DNA of 64,000 nucleotides from an uncultured Dysosmobacter sp. (lineage in GTDB: Bacteria; Bacillota; Clostridia; Oscillospirales; Oscillospiraceae), in contig CAKUBJ010000001.1 of the NCBI GenBank assembly GCA_934636905.1, positions 1-64,000 of the forward strand, in the 5' to 3' direction. Both the position numbers and the translations under genes were made by a program. Position 1 is the first letter of the stretch; the number at the start of each line of letters is the position of its first letter. Below the pieces are notes generated by a model. It had not been told where the DNA came from, did not search any database, and saw only the letters and a list, made by a program, of their open reading frames with translations. Shown here in pieces: positions 52,041 to 60,225 of this stretch.

Positions 52041-54799
52041 GAATCCTTCACCTCACTTGGCCGGATGGTACACGGGCCCTGACTGTAGTCCAGCGTCATT
52101 TCCCCGGAGCAGAGCGTCCGGTTGCTGCCGGTGTAGGCCGCGTCCCCATAGTTGAGGCTGGCCGTACCGTATCCTGCGGCGCTTCCTGCGACAAGGGTCA
52201 GGGTGCCGCTTCCGTCGTCAGGCAGGGGGACGCCCTCAAACACCAGCACACCGTCCAGCGTCATATCCAGTGTCTGACTCATGGTTTCCTCCGCCGGCCG
52301 ATCCTTGATTCTGACGGAACTTCCCAGCACCAGCGACTGATCCGGCATCAGCAGGGCGGTATCGGCCCAGATGTCCAGACTGCCTGCCAGACACGTCCGG
52401 CAGGACACCTCGCTGCCGATCCAGAGCATTTTGGGGACCGTCAGCACCGTGCCGTCCGCCAGCGTCAGCGTCAGGTCATAGCAGCCGTCGGCAATGGAGG
52501 CGGGTACCTCCAGACGCAGGGCGGTGTCCCGCTGATAGCTGATGGTGCAGGCATTGCTGCCGAAGGCGGCAGCGGTGACGTCCTCCAGCTTCGTGCCGTT
52601 CAGATAGACGGTAAAGGTGTCCTGCTGCCATTGCAGTGCGGAATCCAGCGCCTCTCTGGATTCCAGCACAGGCCGGTAATCCACGTCGGCCTGCGCCGGT
52701 TCTTCGGCTTCCGCCGGCTGCACCGTATACTCCCTGCGGACGCTGACGCCGGAATCCCCCTCCCGGAGGAAGAAGTACCGGCTGTCCTCCGCAGGGTCCG
52801 AAACGGTATAGGTCAGCGTGGCCGTGTTGCCGATGACGCCCCGCAGGCTTCTGTAAACGCCGGAGAGTTCCTCGGAACTGTCTGCCCGGACATACTGTCC
52901 GCCGGTGGCTTCCGCAATCTGCCGCAGCAGTTCATCGTTCACGTCCCCGAAACCGATGGTGAAAATCACGATGCCCTCTGCCGCCGCGTTCTCCACCGCC
53001 TGCATATCAATGCTGCTCTGTCCGTCCGTCATCAGCAGCAGGGTCTTGCCGCCCCGGGCCTGCTGCAGCGCCGCGGTGCCCTCCAGAATCCCGGCGGTGA
53101 TGTCCGTGCCGCCGTCGGCATAAAGGGCGTCAATGCCGCCGGTCAGGGCACTGATGCTGCTGCTCAGAGGCACCCGGGTTTCGGCGCTGTCATCAAAGAC
53201 GGTCAGCGCCAGTTCCGTGTAGTCGTCCGTTTCGTCCAGGAAGGTATGCAGCGCCTCCTGTGCGTCCGTCAGCGGGCTGCCGCTCATGCTGCCGCTGATG
53301 TCCACCGCAAAGCAGATGCTGTTGATGACCCCTTCCCCCTCGTCCACCGTCACCTGACAGTCCGCCGCAGGCAGCTGCGTATCGTTGACCGTAAGATCTT
53401 TCTGCTCCGCAAGCCGCTGGATTACGCGCTTCTCTCCTCCCAGACGCACCGTGACCTGCGGGAACTTCTCCGTGTCAAAGTCCATGATGTAGAGGGTGTC
53501 GCCGTAGGATTTCTGGTCGTCCGAGATGCGCTTGACAAAGGCATCCGTCAGGGGGGTAAAGCTGAAATTCAGAAGTTCCGGATGGGCGCTGCCCAGCAGC
53601 ACCTGCATTCCGGCGCGGAAATCATCGCTGTCTGCGCCGATGCTGCCCTCCGTTTCATAGAGTTTTTTCAGTGTCTGTAGGGAGTCCCTCACCTGCCGGC
53701 TGCCGGAAAGCCGGGCCTGCAGGGAATCCGCCGCATCGCACAGCTGGTCAATGGCCTGCTGGTAGCTGCGGATGGCAAAATACAGCTTTGCCCGGACAAT
53801 CTGCGCCTCCAGCGTATGAATGTCCGCAATGGAGTTCAGGGCGCGGTAGGCAAAAATATGTGCCGCCTGCAGCTGCATCTCCTCCACCTGACCGCTGAGT
53901 TCCTTCTCCTGCTGCATCAGCGCAGGGGTTTCCTTCTCGTCGGCGTTGGCAAGGTCGATTTGCAGCGCCTCCAGCCTCCGCTGAAGCCGCTCATACTCTT
54001 TTTCCAGCGTTTCCTGCTCCTCTGCGCCGGTGTCTTTGTAGCTGCCTGTTTCGTAGGCGGCAAACTGACGGGTCTTCATCTCGATGCCGGAATAAGTTAC
54101 CTCCGCAATCACCGATGCCAGCAGCAGCCGGTCTTCCGATTTCGGGGACAGATGCACCAGTTCCACGGCAGCGGACAGCGCCTCGTCCCATTTCTGTGCA
54201 CCTACCGCCTGATTGATTCGGAAGCGCAGCTTTTCGGCGTCGTCAGCGGTATCCCCGTCCCAATCCTCCACGCCCAGTTCCATTTCAAACCGGCGGTCCA
54301 GCTGCTCCATGTCCTTCGCCTTCAGGGGCAGCAGTTCAACCAGCGTGTCCACCGTGTTCCGCAGGCTTTTTTCCTTTTCCGGACTCCACACCTGCAGCGC
54401 CGCCACACCGTCTTCCTGGGCCGAAGACAGTCTGCCGCTGTTTTCCAGCAGGTTCATCCGCACCTGTACCATGGCGTCATTGCCCCGCAGCTGTTCCAGC
54501 AGCACCTGTGCCGCCAGCAGATGATAGTCATTGCGCAGGGTGGTGCGCCGCAGATACAGCGCCGCCGGGTCCGTCCGGCCGTTTTCCAGATAGCGCAGCG
54601 CCATATAGATGCTGCCGTAATTTTCCCGCCGCTGCGCCTGTTCTCTGCGGAGAAACACCGTTCCCCCGCCGCACAGAATGGCGGCGCACAGAATCAGGGA
54701 TACTCCCCAGCGCAGAGGCAGCTTTTTCAGACACAGCAGGGCAATGACTGCCAGCAGAAACAGCACGCCCACTGCCAGAAGAATGATTGAAATACGCAT
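52037..54799 (-). CDS. Large membrane protein with von Willebrand A domain
   Basis: 920 residues. Two N-terminal membrane helices (5-25 and 32-50) precede a long helical, partly coiled-coil region to about 400 (EKEYERLQRRLEALQIDLANADEKE...). The vWA domain follows: AVDISGSMSGSP with MIDAS residues Asp500, Ser502 and Ser504, GGTD, and LLLMTDGQSSIDM, so a metal site is complete. C-terminal beta-rich domains at about 690-920 look like Ig-type or carbohydrate-binding folds. vWA proteins mediate metal-dependent protein contacts. It overlaps the next gene by four bases and lies 15 bases after the repeat/zinc-ribbon gene. Confidence 0.85.
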   Translation of the reverse strand: MRISIILLAVGVLFLLAVIALLCLKKLPLRWGVSLILCAAILCGGGTVFLRREQAQRRENYGSIYMALRYLENGRTDPAALYLRRTTLRNDYHLLAAQVLLEQLRGNDAMVQVRMNLLENSGRLSSAQEDGVAALQVWSPEKEKSLRNTVDTLVELLPLKAKDMEQLDRRFEMELGVEDWDGDTADDAEKLRFRINQAVGAQKWDEALSAAVELVHLSPKSEDRLLLASVIAEVTYSGIEMKTRQFAAYETGSYKDTGAEEQETLEKEYERLQRRLEALQIDLANADEKETPALMQQEKELSGQVEEMQLQAAHIFAYRALNSIADIHTLEAQIVRAKLYFAIRSYQQAIDQLCDAADSLQARLSGSRQVRDSLQTLKKLYETEGSIGADSDDFRAGMQVLLGSAHPELLNFSFTPLTDAFVKRISDDQKSYGDTLYIMDFDTEKFPQVTVRLGGEKRVIQRLAEQKDLTVNDTQLPAADCQVTVDEGEGVINSICFAVDISGSMSGSPLTDAQEALHTFLDETDDYTELALTVFDDSAETRVPLSSSISALTGGIDALYADGGTDITAGILEGTAALQQARGGKTLLLMTDGQSSIDMQAVENAAAEGIVIFTIGFGDVNDELLRQIAEATGGQYVRADSSEELSGVYRSLRGVIGNTATLTYTVSDPAEDSRYFFLREGDSGVSVRREYTVQPAEAEEPAQADVDYRPVLESREALDSALQWQQDTFTVYLNGTKLEDVTAAAFGSNACTISYQRDTALRLEVPASIADGCYDLTLTLADGTVLTVPKMLWIGSEVSCRTCLAGSLDIWADTALLMPDQSLVLGSSVRIKDRPAEETMSQTLDMTLDGVLVFEGVPLPDDGSGTLTLVAGSAAGYGTASLNYGDAAYTGSNRTLCSGEMTLDYSQGPCTIRPSEVKDS

Positions 54800-54814
54800 C
54801 GCATCCGCCTCTCC

Positions 54815-55582
54815 TTATCGTTCCACCTTTGCGCCGCAGCGGGCGCAGAATTTGCCTGTCACCGGGTTTCCGCACCGGGCGCAGAAGCGGGGCCCGGCAG
54901 GCCGGGTCTGCTCCGCTTTCGGCTCCGGGACAGCGGCTTCCGCCGGTTCCGCATTTGCCGCAGAAGCGGCGGGTTCCAGCGGTATCGTCTCCTCCGCCGG
55001 GGCAGCAGGCGGAATCAGTTCCGTCTCTTCTGCCGGGGCAGCAGGTTGAATCAGTTCCGTCTCCTCCGCCGGAGCGGCGGACGGAATCAACTCCGTCTCC
55101 TCCGCCGGAGCGGCAGGCGGAATCAGTTCCGTCTCTTCCGCCGGGGTGGCAGGCGGAATCAGTTCCGTCTCTTCCACCGGGGCGGTGGGTTGAATTAACA
55201 CCGTCTCCTCCGCCGGAGCGGCAGGCGGAATCAACTCCGTCTCCTCCATCGGGGCGGTGGGTTGAACCGGTACTGCCGCCGTCACCGGTGCGGCACGCCG
55301 GGGTTCTATCACGGTTGCAGCGGCACCGACAGGCACGGTCTGGGCAGACGGCGTCCTCCCTTTTGCCCGCCGGCTCAGCCGCACCAGCAGCACAATCACC
55401 ACCGGCAGCCACAGCAGAATGGCCGCCAGCAGGGCAATCTGCCATGTAGAGGCCAGAAATGCCCCCATTTTCGTTTTCATCAGGTAAATCTTCAGCCCCC
55501 GCGTGCTGTTCCACGCACAGGCCGTATAGCCTGACACCGCCAGTGCCAGCACCAGCAGGATCCGGAATAACCACTTCTTCAT
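54815..55582 (-). CDS. Two-helix membrane protein with 12-residue Thr repeats and C-terminal zinc ribbon
   Basis: 255 residues. Helices at about 5-22 and 45-68 flank a short loop. Residues 108-203 are eight tandem 12-residue units of consensus PAAPAEETELIP. The C-terminus is a zinc ribbon with two CxxC pairs (FCARCGNPVTGKFCARCG). The invariant Thr in EET-x-L-I sits in an acidic context resembling phosphothreonine sites read by FHA domains, and a Ser/Thr kinase is encoded two genes upstream. Phosphorylation is inferred. The start is ATG 55582 with GAGAGGGG upstream; the longer frame lacks an RBS. Confidence 0.82.
   Translation of the reverse strand: MKKWLFRILLVLALAVSGYTACAWNSTRGLKIYLMKTKMGAFLASTWQIALLAAILLWLPVVIVLLVRLSRRAKGRTPSAQTVPVGAAATVIEPRRAAPVTAAVPVQPTAPMEETELIPPAAPAEETVLIQPTAPVEETELIPPATPAEETELIPPAAPAEETELIPSAAPAEETELIQPAAPAEETELIPPAAPAEETIPLEPAASAANAEPAEAAVPEPKAEQTRPAGPRFCARCGNPVTGKFCARCGAKVER
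54974..55261 (-). repeat. Eight in-frame 36-bp tandem repeats
   Basis: Codes the eight 12-residue EETELIP units. Copies differ mainly at synonymous or Ala/Thr/Ser/Met/Val positions, so the array is fairly recent but not identical. It is expected to vary in copy number between strains. Confidence 0.9.
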
Positions 55583-55640
55583 ATGCCGTTTCCCCTCTCC
55601 ACCGTGTTCCCGGCAGTGAACGCCGAGTTTCTCCGCATTC

Positions 55641-55781
55641 TCACAGCTCGTACTCCGACCGGATGCTCTCCGCAATTCTCTGTCCCTTTTTCCGCAGCAC
55701 AATGACTGTGATGGGAATGGCAAGCAGCGATACGGCAAGGCCTGCCAGCCCCGCAAAAATCAAAACGGTTCCTGTTGACAT
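55641..55781 (-). CDS. 46-residue membrane peptide
   Basis: Small gene in the gap between the kinase and repeat-protein genes. The product begins MSTGTVLIFAGLAGLAVSLL; the hydrophobic stretch continues to about residue 29 and is followed by a charged tail (LRKKGQRIAESIRSEYEL). A GGGAG lies nine bases before the ATG at 55781. The single-helix topology with a cytoplasmic charged tail suggests a small regulator or subunit of the membrane complex. A competing longer frame over the same bases has no RBS and no plausible composition. Confidence 0.7.
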   Translation of the reverse strand: MSTGTVLIFAGLAGLAVSLLAIPITVIVLRKKGQRIAESIRSEYEL

Positions 55782-55814
55782 GAACGTTCTCTCCCTTCCC
55801 TTTCCCTGCCTGTA

Positions 55815-57860
55815 TCAACCCGTGAGGCTTTGAATCAGGGATTCCAGATACTGGAATTCACTGTTCTGCGCGTTGGCACCCTTATAGAGTGCTGCCGCCT
55901 GCTGATAGAAATCCACCGCCCGGTCAGCATCATAGGCCGCCGGGGTCAGGTACAGCAGCGCCAGCCGCAGATAGCCCCGGTAGTCGTTGGGATAGCGGGA
56001 TACGGCCTCTTCCAGCACGGATACGGCCTCCTGACTGCGTCCCAGATATTGCAGGGCCAGCCCCTTATCCAGCAGCACCGGCAGGGAGGCCACCTGACGG
56101 TTCAGCAGGTTGTCCAACTCCCGCAGCGCCTTCTCATAATCCGCCGCAGAGCCGGTTTCCACACCCCGCCGCAGATAGGCGTCGGCCAGCTGCTCCCGCA
56201 CCGCGTCAGCCCGGGAGACGTCCAGCAGGGAGCAGCCCTCTTCCAGCAGGGAAATCTCCTGATTCAGCCAGTCTGTTCCCAGCCGCTGGCAGCACTGAGC
56301 CGCCAGCAGGCAGCTGCGGTTCACCAGATCCTGATTTTCGGAGCGGAGCAGCTGCTGCAGGGGGGTCAGCGCCGCTTCATAGCGACCCTCTGCAAAGTCC
56401 AGTTCGCTTTCCACCAGCAGCAGGTCGTCCTTTTCCGCATGATCCAGCGCCTCCATGGCCTCGTAGGTTTTCCGGGCGGCTTTCAGGTCGCCGGAGAGGG
56501 CCTGCGCCACCGAAAGATCCCGGTAATAGGCGGATTCCTCCGGGGCGAACCACACGGCAAGTTCCATGCAGCGAACGGCGTTTTCGTAGTCCTCCTTCTG
56601 ATAATAGCAAGAGCCGAGGACATAGTTCAACTCCGCCTGGGCGTATTCAAACTCCTGCTGATTCATGGCAGAGTCATCCGCCGTGAAATTCAGTCCGGAG
56701 AGGGTGTCAATACACGCATCATAGCGCCCCAGCCGGTAGAGGATGGTGGCAAGGCGCACATAGGCCTCAATCCGGTCATCCTCCAGAGAAACCGCCTCCG
56801 TCAGCAGGGGAAGGCTCTCTTCATACTGCTGGCTGTCAATCAGCGCATCCGCCTGAGCAATCAGTTCCGCATACTGCCCATTCTGCTCCCGTCCCCGCAG
56901 CTGAAAGCCCAGCCAGACGGAAAACACACTCAGCAGCATCAGCACGCTAAGAACGGTGGCGGTAATCTGGCAGCTGCGCTGCCAGTTCCGGTAGCGCTGG
57001 TCTGTCTTTTTCAGGTTTTCCAGCGCGTTCAGCATGACTTTTACGCTGGAAAACCGTCTTTTCGGGTCCGGCTGCATAGCCTTTTCGATGACGGCCCGCA
57101 GGGAATCCCCCAGCTGAATCCGATAGCGGGTCAGGGGGATGACGTTTTCCAGACAGTGGGCGGGATTATATCCCGTCATCATGAAATAGCCAAGGGCGCC
57201 GATGGCGTAAATGTCCGTTCGCTCCGTCACCTTGCCGTAGGGCGCCGCCATGCGGCTCCACAGCAGCCGCTTCTCCCGCTCCGCCGGCGGCAGGCCGTTC
57301 AGCGCCGCCTCGGAGACATGGTACTGCTCCGGCGCTGCATAGCCGCTGGTGGCGCCGATGGCCTGCAGTTCCCGGTTTTCGTAGAGCAGAGAGGTGTTGA
57401 AGTCAATGACGCACACGTCCCCCTCCGGCGTAATCATCACATTCTGGGGCTTCAGGTCGCAGTGAATCACCGCCGGGTGCTGCCGGTGGAGATAGGAAAT
57501 CACCTCGCACAGCTGCCGGAGCCAGTGCACCGTCTGCTTCTGGGACAGGGCGCCGTGCCTGCGGACGTACTCTTCCAGATTGCAGCCCTGAATATAGTCC
57601 ATCACGGTGTAGGCATAGCCGTCTGCACCGTAAATCACATCGTAAATCCGGGGAAGATACTGATGGCGCAGATTTTTCAGAATCCGCGCCTCCCGGGTTT
57701 CGTCCATGCGGCCGTGATAGCGGGTTTTGCACCGCTTGATGACAACCTCTACATCCAGTCCCCGCTTGTGGGCGCGGAACAGTTCCCCGGTTCCGCCCTG
57801 CGCCATGGGGACAATCCCCTCATAGTCCGCGCCCAGAAAGTACACGGAATCCGTAGGCAT
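55815..57860 (-). CDS. Membrane Ser/Thr protein kinase with extracytoplasmic TPR domain
   Basis: 681 residues. The Hanks-type kinase domain (10-285) has a glycine loop (MAQGGTGELFRAH), VVIKRC with Lys42, catalytic loop HCDLKPQNV (His133, Asp135, Lys137, Asn140), DFN (153-155) in place of DFG, and an activation/APE segment SGYAAPEQY. A single helix at about 299-321 leads to a roughly 360-residue TPR array (repeated AxxLYRLGRYDACI-like units). PASTA repeats of PknB/PrkC are absent. The TPR domain would be outside the cell. It lies in an operon with ABC permeases upstream and vWA/zinc-ribbon proteins downstream, which may be substrates or partners. Confidence 0.9.
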   Translation of the reverse strand: MPTDSVYFLGADYEGIVPMAQGGTGELFRAHKRGLDVEVVIKRCKTRYHGRMDETREARILKNLRHQYLPRIYDVIYGADGYAYTVMDYIQGCNLEEYVRRHGALSQKQTVHWLRQLCEVISYLHRQHPAVIHCDLKPQNVMITPEGDVCVIDFNTSLLYENRELQAIGATSGYAAPEQYHVSEAALNGLPPAEREKRLLWSRMAAPYGKVTERTDIYAIGALGYFMMTGYNPAHCLENVIPLTRYRIQLGDSLRAVIEKAMQPDPKRRFSSVKVMLNALENLKKTDQRYRNWQRSCQITATVLSVLMLLSVFSVWLGFQLRGREQNGQYAELIAQADALIDSQQYEESLPLLTEAVSLEDDRIEAYVRLATILYRLGRYDACIDTLSGLNFTADDSAMNQQEFEYAQAELNYVLGSCYYQKEDYENAVRCMELAVWFAPEESAYYRDLSVAQALSGDLKAARKTYEAMEALDHAEKDDLLLVESELDFAEGRYEAALTPLQQLLRSENQDLVNRSCLLAAQCCQRLGTDWLNQEISLLEEGCSLLDVSRADAVREQLADAYLRRGVETGSAADYEKALRELDNLLNRQVASLPVLLDKGLALQYLGRSQEAVSVLEEAVSRYPNDYRGYLRLALLYLTPAAYDADRAVDFYQQAAALYKGANAQNSEFQYLESLIQSLTG

Positions 57861-57866
57861 ATGGCA

Positions 57867-59003
57867 TCACTCTCCGTCCGTATCAATTCTTCCGCCTTTC
57901 GGCATTCCCCGCCGCTCTCCCAGCAGGATGGCTGCCCAGACTGCTGCAGCCAGAAGCACCAGTTTCCCGGCAGCTGCCGGGTCACCGCCGCTGCTGCGCA
58001 GATAAAGGGACACCGGCAGCCAGTCGCAGAGGGGGGACAGCTGCGGGCAAATCAGCGTCATATCCACCAGAACCGGGGACAGCACAAACCCGGCCACCGC
58101 CGCAAAGGGCAGCAGCGTCGGGATTTCCTGCCAGATCCGCTCCGTTTCCGCCGCCAGCAGGCTGACGGCGCCCCACAGCGCAAGGTACGGCAGCAGGCTC
58201 AGCACCGCTGCCCCGGAGGGCAGCAGCGCCAGCGTACCGGCACAGAAAGCAAAGGCCGTTCCCGCCAGCAGGGGCGGCAGCAGAAGCGCCGTCCGACCGG
58301 TAAGGGGGCACAGACGCTTGGCGTGGGGAGACTGCTTCCACCGTCCCAAATCCATGGCCAACAGCAGCATCCAGACCATCAGCCCCAGCGCCGTAAGGCC
58401 CCGGAAAAGCTGTGAGGTGCCCTGCCGAACCAGATTTTCCGGCGGGAGCCGGCTGCCCTCCGTCGTTTCCATCCGGATTGCCACCTGCGCCGTTTCCGGC
58501 AGCGGCCGGTATCCCTTCAAGGCATCTTCCGGCGGCACAATGCTTCTGGAAATCAGGTATTCCTCCGCAATCTGGGGCGCGGCCTGCCACGTCAGCGCCG
58601 CTGCGGCGGTTTCCCGCACCAGCGGGTACACCGTGGAGCCGGGGCCGGTTACCAGTGTCACCAGCCCCTTCCGTTCACCGGAGGCCAGCCGCTGCGCCAT
58701 GTCCTCTTCCGCAATAAGGCCGCAGTCCCAGCGGTTGGCGGAAACCATCCGCTCCAGCGTTTCCTCATCCGTAAGCACGAAGGAAACGGTGCTGCCGCTG
58801 CGCTTTTGCAGTTCCTCCCAGAACACTTCCCCGCCGTGCTCCGGCAGAACCACGCCTGCCTGAACCGCCGTGCTTCCGACAGGCGCCGCAGCCCAGCGGG
58901 CGGCAAGCACCGCCGCCGCGGTTACCACCAGCGCCGCCCATGTACGCCGCAGCCGGAACAGCCGCGCCATTTCCAGCTTCAGCGCCGTCATCAGATAATT
59001 CAT
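57867..59003 (-). CDS. ABC-2-type permease subunit, second of pair
   Basis: 378 residues. It starts MNYLMTALKLEMARLFRLRRTWAALVVTAAAVLAAR: an N-terminal amphipathic stretch plus TM1. A large external domain (about 40-205) and five further helices (about 215-360) follow. This topology matches ABC-2/YhgE-like exporter permeases. The start overlaps the preceding permease stop by four bases (ATGA). It presumably forms the channel with its neighbour and the ATPase encoded upstream. The cargo is unknown. Confidence 0.78.
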   Translation of the reverse strand: MNYLMTALKLEMARLFRLRRTWAALVVTAAAVLAARWAAAPVGSTAVQAGVVLPEHGGEVFWEELQKRSGSTVSFVLTDEETLERMVSANRWDCGLIAEEDMAQRLASGERKGLVTLVTGPGSTVYPLVRETAAAALTWQAAPQIAEEYLISRSIVPPEDALKGYRPLPETAQVAIRMETTEGSRLPPENLVRQGTSQLFRGLTALGLMVWMLLLAMDLGRWKQSPHAKRLCPLTGRTALLLPPLLAGTAFAFCAGTLALLPSGAAVLSLLPYLALWGAVSLLAAETERIWQEIPTLLPFAAVAGFVLSPVLVDMTLICPQLSPLCDWLPVSLYLRSSGGDPAAAGKLVLLAAAVWAAILLGERRGMPKGGRIDTDGE

Positions 59004-60196
59004 GGTTCCACCGCCGCTTTCATGCGCTGGCAGTACAGCCGGCAGGCAATTGCCGTCAACAGTGCCGCCGACACCGCCCACGCGCCTATGACGCCGGGAG
59101 GGCAGTCATAGCCAAGGCCGTAGGCCGCCATGGTCCGCAGCCACGCTATGGGGGAAAGTTCCCCCAGACGCCGCACCGTCTCCGGCAGCAGCACCGGCGG
59201 GATGATGCCGCCGGAGGCCAGCAGCGACGCCGCCGACAGGAAAAAGGACAGGCATCCGCAGCCTGCCGCCGTGGCGGACGCCGTACCGCAGAAGGAGGCA
59301 AAGGCGGCGAAAAACAGCCCGCCTGCCAACGCGGCGCCTACAGCCGGAAAGAGCGGCAGATGCAGGAAGCCCACCAGCGCCGGCAGTGACAGGACGGTCC
59401 CCGCCAGCAGGCAGACTCCATAGCCGGCGAAAAAGCCGTAAGCCGGACTGCGTCCCGCATAGCGCAGACGCCGCAGCCCCAGCGGCCATGTGCCCTGAAA
59501 ATTCCACACCGGAAGCGGCGCCGCCGACAGCACCAGAAACCAGAAAAGGCTGAGGGTGTAATGCAGTCCCACAGGCAGAACGCCGGTGGGGGTCAGCTTC
59601 CGCTCAAGAAAGAGCGCCTGCCGGTTCACAGTCCAGTGAATATAGTCCAGATTGATTTGCGTCACCACGTCCTCCCGGCGCAGTCCCTGCACCGGATGGC
59701 GGTCATACTGCTCCAGCACCGCATAGATGCCGGACTGCACGGCCGCCAGCAGCTGTGACGCACTTTCTCCCACCCAGAGGGTCAGCATGGACTCCAGTGG
59801 GTGATTGCCGTCCACGATAAGCCGGACGGCGGGGTTTTCGCCGTTCTGCACCCCCTGAACAAAATCCTCCGGCAGCACCAGAACCGCCGTCACGCCGCCG
59901 CTTTCCAGCGCCGAAAGGGCATCCTGATAGGCCATGGCCTCAAAGGTGCAGTATTGCCGGATATCCGTCAGCTGGCCCAGATAGCGCTCCAGCAGCTGCG
60001 GCGTGCCGTCCCCCTCCGGAGCGGTGACGGCAAGGGTGATGCCCGAAAAGGAAACCCCCTGGGACAGCAGCTGATGGGCGCCTCTGCCTGCCAGCACCGG
60101 CAAGACCGTGCAAAGCAGGATTACCCCTGCCAGCAGCCAAAGCTGCCGGCAGAGGCGTCCTGCCGCTGCGCATATCAGTTCCGCCAGCGTTCTCAT
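59000..60196 (-). CDS. ABC-2-type permease subunit, first of pair
   Basis: 398 residues with one N-terminal helix (LWLLAGVILLCTVLPVLAG). An external domain to about 205 contains GITLAVTAPEGDG and VTAVLVLPEDFVQGVQNGE, typical of the ABC-2 membrane family. Five or six C-terminal helices follow, with SGGIIPPVLLPETVRRLGELSPIAWLRTMAAYGLG, a strong ABC2_membrane_3 signature. Start uncertain: ATG 60196 (AGGG close by) or TTG 60223; neither has an ideal RBS and coupling to the upstream gene is likely. Overlaps the second permease by four bases. Confidence 0.82.
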   Translation of the reverse strand: MRTLAELICAAAGRLCRQLWLLAGVILLCTVLPVLAGRGAHQLLSQGVSFSGITLAVTAPEGDGTPQLLERYLGQLTDIRQYCTFEAMAYQDALSALESGGVTAVLVLPEDFVQGVQNGENPAVRLIVDGNHPLESMLTLWVGESASQLLAAVQSGIYAVLEQYDRHPVQGLRREDVVTQINLDYIHWTVNRQALFLERKLTPTGVLPVGLHYTLSLFWFLVLSAAPLPVWNFQGTWPLGLRRLRYAGRSPAYGFFAGYGVCLLAGTVLSLPALVGFLHLPLFPAVGAALAGGLFFAAFASFCGTASATAAGCGCLSFFLSAASLLASGGIIPPVLLPETVRRLGELSPIAWLRTMAAYGLGYDCPPGVIGAWAVSAALLTAIACRLYCQRMKAAVEP

Positions 60197-60225
60197 CCCG
60201 CCCTGCAACACGTCTTTTCGCAATC

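Noticed and set aside
54974-55261. CRISPR-like array of 36-bp repeats
   Set aside because: Units are contiguous without spacers and stay in frame as protein repeats; no cas genes.
55579-55818. 79-codon minus-strand frame overlapping the 46-residue gene
   Set aside because: No RBS, no hydrophobic or domain pattern, and it would overlap the better supported small gene.
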